Source of the DNA: Flavihumibacter sp. UBA7668
GTDB lineage: Bacteria > Bacteroidota > Bacteroidia > Chitinophagales > Chitinophagaceae
NCBI RefSeq assembly: GCF_002483205.1
Contig: NZ_DLHM01000007.1
Location: 124,001 to 188,000 of the forward strand
Length of the DNA: 64,000 nucleotides
Reading direction: 5' to 3'
A program made the position numbers and the translations under genes. This document shows positions 62,033 through 64,000 of this stretch, one piece after another. Under the pieces are notes generated by a model. It made no database searches. It was given only the letters and a program-made list of their open reading frames with translations, and was not told the DNA's origin. Position 1 is the first letter of the stretch. Every line of letters starts with the position of its first letter.

Positions 62033-63271
62033 ATGCAACAAGAAAAAATCAGCACTTCGTATTGGCTTCTTTTTCTGATCTGTTTTCTAAGCAGCATCAT
62101 CGGAGGAACTGTCTCAACCCTTATGGCAGTATACCTTCCGATAGTTGTTAAGGAGCTTAACCTGCCAGCAGACGTTCTCTCTAACATTGGAGCATATATC
62201 AATGCCTTATTTATTTATGGCTGGGCAATTGGAGGTTTTAGTTGGGGATTGATAAGTGATCGCATAGGAAGAAAAAAAGCACTTCTGGCAGCAATTTCAT
62301 GTTATGGCCTGGCAACAATAGCTACGGGATTTCAACAAAGCTGGGAAGGATTAGTTTTGTTTCGTTTCATCAGTGGATTTGGAGTTGGCGGTGTATTGGT
62401 TATCTCTTTCTCCTGGCTGAGTGAAATCTGGCCGTCAACTTCAAGAAGCATCACCATCGGGATTCTTTCTATTGGAATCCCGGTGGGCATATTTTCCGCA
62501 GGTTTAATTAATTTTTTTATTTCATCCTGGAGAGATGGATTTCTAATAGGCGTACTACCGCTCCTTTTGGCACTGATAGGAATTTGGCTGATAAAAGTGC
62601 CTGACTACCGGGCTTCATACAATAAATCTCACAATGAAATTCAGATGCATCATATTGGATTCTTCTCAGAAGAAACCCGCGCAAATCTCCTGACGGGATC
62701 TCTTCTGTTCAGTAGCATGCTGATTGGTTTATGGGCTATATTTTCCTGGCTCCCTACATGGATTCAGGGACTGGTTCCCGGAACCAATGCGCAGAAAGAA
62801 CGAGGATTGAGTATGATGCTAATGGGAATCGGCGGATTAACAGGTGGCTTTTTTTCCGGTTGGATTGTCAATGCACTCGGTATCCGTAAAACCATGGCAA
62901 TTTGCTTTGGAATGTGCACCATTCTTTCTTTTGTACTTTTTAGGTCGAATTCCAGTTTCCATACTATTGTTCTGGTGGAGATTGGACTGCTTGCCTTCTT
63001 TTTTGGCGTGAGCCAGGGAGCACTATCTGTTTATATTCCTCAACTATTCCCATCCGTTATCCGTGCTTCATCCGCAGGTTTCTGTTTTAATATCGGGAGA
63101 CTGTTTACTGCTACAGCTGTTTTATTTGTTGGAATTCTTGTATCCGGACTAGGTGGTTATGGAAATGCAATTTTTTTGTTTTCCCTTACTTTCCCATTAG
63201 GCTGGCTGGTTCTGGCTTCCGGCAGAAAAAAAATAAATAATACTACTACCATTCAACCCGCAAACCCCTGA
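62033..63271 (+). CDS. MFS transporter, aromatic/organic-acid or sugar porter-like
   Basis: Inner-membrane transporter of 412 aa with 12 helices. The loop 2-3 motif GLISDRIGRKKALLAA, a charged ISGFGVGGVLVISFSWLSEIWP in helix 4, and loop 8-9 GWIVNALGIRKT are typical of the metabolite:H+ symporter groups (AAHS-like). It would pass the compound captured by the TonB receptor across the inner membrane. It is flanked at 5 and 3 bases by the receptor and an AhpD-like gene. Confidence 0.92.
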   Translation: MQQEKISTSYWLLFLICFLSSIIGGTVSTLMAVYLPIVVKELNLPADVLSNIGAYINALFIYGWAIGGFSWGLISDRIGRKKALLAAISCYGLATIATGFQQSWEGLVLFRFISGFGVGGVLVISFSWLSEIWPSTSRSITIGILSIGIPVGIFSAGLINFFISSWRDGFLIGVLPLLLALIGIWLIKVPDYRASYNKSHNEIQMHHIGFFSEETRANLLTGSLLFSSMLIGLWAIFSWLPTWIQGLVPGTNAQKERGLSMMLMGIGGLTGGFFSGWIVNALGIRKTMAICFGMCTILSFVLFRSNSSFHTIVLVEIGLLAFFFGVSQGALSVYIPQLFPSVIRASSAGFCFNIGRLFTATAVLFVGILVSGLGGYGNAIFLFSLTFPLGWLVLASGRKKINNTTTIQPANP

Positions 63272-63274
63272 TTT

Positions 63275-63823
63275 ATGCCACATATATCATTACCGACATT
63301 CATTCCTGGCATTCGCAGCCTGGTGATTTATCGTCCGGAAACCGGAAAATATCTTTATGAACTGGTGCAACTTTTATTGAGAGGAGATTCCCCGCTTTCA
63401 ACAGGTGAGCGTGAACTGATTGCCAGCTATGTTTCTTACCTGAATAATTGTCAGTTCTGTTATCAGAGTCACGCTGCTGCAGCAAGGTGTCTGTACGGCG
63501 ATAAAGAAAAACTGGTGGATGAGGTGTTGAAAGATTTTACCACTGCATCCATCACAACAAAATTAAAAACACTGTTACATATTGCAGGGAAAGTGCAGAA
63601 ACTCGGAAAAGAAGTACAACCAGAAGACATTGAAGCAGCCAGGGCCGCCGGAGCAGAAGATCGTGACATCCATGATACTGTTTTAATTGCCGCTACTTTC
63701 AGCATGTTTAATCGTTATGTAGACGGACTTGGCACAACCATACCTGATAATGTTTCGGATTATGTTGCAATGGGTGAACGTATGAGCAGCATCGGTTATG
63801 TTTTACCAAATCAATCTATATAA
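63275..63823 (+). CDS. AhpD-like / carboxymuconolactone-decarboxylase-family protein, copy 2
   Basis: Paralogue of copy 1 with 182 aa and the same opening pattern (MPHISLPTFIPGIRSLVIYRPETG). The catalytic set E47, C59, C62 and H66 is preserved (ERELIASYVSYLNNCQFCYQSH), at numbering identical to copy 1. EAARAAGAEDRDIHDTVLIAATFSMFNRYVDGLGT matches the subgroup tail. It starts 3 bases after the MFS stop and is followed 2 bases later by copy 3, so all three are transcribed together. Confidence 0.92.
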   Translation: MPHISLPTFIPGIRSLVIYRPETGKYLYELVQLLLRGDSPLSTGERELIASYVSYLNNCQFCYQSHAAAARCLYGDKEKLVDEVLKDFTTASITTKLKTLLHIAGKVQKLGKEVQPEDIEAARAAGAEDRDIHDTVLIAATFSMFNRYVDGLGTTIPDNVSDYVAMGERMSSIGYVLPNQSI

Positions 63824-63825
63824 AA

Positions 63826-64000
63826 ATGGCATACATCAATTTAAAAAATGAACTTCCCGGTATACGTGGATTAATGGCTTATAGTCCGGATACAGCTAAA
63901 ATTCTGAATGAACTGGCTGAAATCCTATTAAGAGATGATGAGAACACATTGAGCAGAGGAGACCGTGAACTGATCGCCACTTATGTTTCATATAAAAATG
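63826..64000 (+). CDS. AhpD-like / carboxymuconolactone-decarboxylase-family protein, copy 3 (3' end outside window)
   Basis: Only the first 58 codons are in the window: MAYINLKNELPGIRGLMAYSPDTAK… then RGDRELIATYVSYKN. The pattern repeats copies 1 and 2 up to the point where the CxxC would begin; the conserved Glu is E48. The gene starts two bases after the stop of copy 2 and belongs to the same operon. Whether CxxC is intact cannot be seen. Confidence 0.85.
   Translation, partial: MAYINLKNELPGIRGLMAYSPDTAKILNELAEILLRDDENTLSRGDRELIATYVSYKN

Noticed and set aside
1..64000. tRNA, rRNA, CRISPR arrays, insertion sequences, prophage or integrase genes
   Set aside because: None was recognised on either strand by reading; small RNAs without conserved motifs cannot be excluded this way.

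Overview
The window looks like a chromosomal segment of a Bacteroidota bacterium, most likely of the Chitinophagaceae type. Supporting signs are two SusC/SusD outer-membrane pairs, a C-terminal type IX secretion sorting domain, a Nudix-family AraR-like regulator in front of arabinose genes, a eukaryote-type class I ribonucleotide reductase, a DUF5690 transporter, and the near absence of strong Shine-Dalgarno sequences. No rRNA, tRNA, CRISPR array, integrase or transposase was seen. The segment is mostly metabolic, with no clear genomic island.

Layout. 1-2.3 kb: the 3' part of a DbpA-like DEAD-box helicase, then an Imm11-like gene split by a frameshift at an A-run that contains a dnaX-type slippery heptamer. 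2.4-6.1 kb: class I ribonucleotide reductase (nrdB-nrdA, minus strand) with a well-conserved cobalamin riboswitch in its leader, followed upstream by a broken membrane-protein gene. 6.6-9.7 kb: a probable organophosphonate module (DUF5690 transporter, TIGR03364-type FAD oxidoreductase, PhnZ/TmpB-like HD oxygenase). 9.8-15.4 kb: a SusD/SusC pair behind an XRE-cupin regulator. 15.4-18.1 kb: a Tat-exported molybdenum hydroxylase (IorB/IorA type). 18.2-19.6 kb: a cyclophilin lipoprotein and a voltage-gated-type K+ channel with a zinc ribbon.

19.6-31.5 kb is a complete arabinan/arabinose block on the minus strand. Two GH51-type arabinofuranosidases release L-arabinose, a mutarotase lipoprotein interconverts anomers, an SSS symporter imports it, and AraA, AraB and AraD convert it to xylulose 5-phosphate. 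AraR sits at the end, and three similar 13-bp candidate operators lie before the first gene and before araB. 31.6-31.9 kb holds a decayed YdeI/OmdA gene.

31.9-49.5 kb is mixed: xseA-xseB, an L-rhamnose mutarotase, a secreted RidA + D-aminoacylase + AlkB operon, a VOC protein, a GlxA-type regulator, a GH78 rhamnosidase, a dicarboxylate symporter, a DUF4143 ATPase preceded by nested palindromes, an ECF sigma factor with a membrane partner, a DUF892 protein, a LytS/LytT-like two-component pair, DoxX, and a YqhD-like alcohol dehydrogenase. 49.8-58.0 kb is a small polysaccharide locus: SusC, SusD and a PL8 lyase with two DNRLRE/CBM96-like modules and a T9SS tail. 58.0-64.0 kb is a tight plus-strand operon of three AhpD-like proteins around a TonB-dependent receptor and an MFS transporter. 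It runs off the window end and is the best candidate here for an undescribed pathway.
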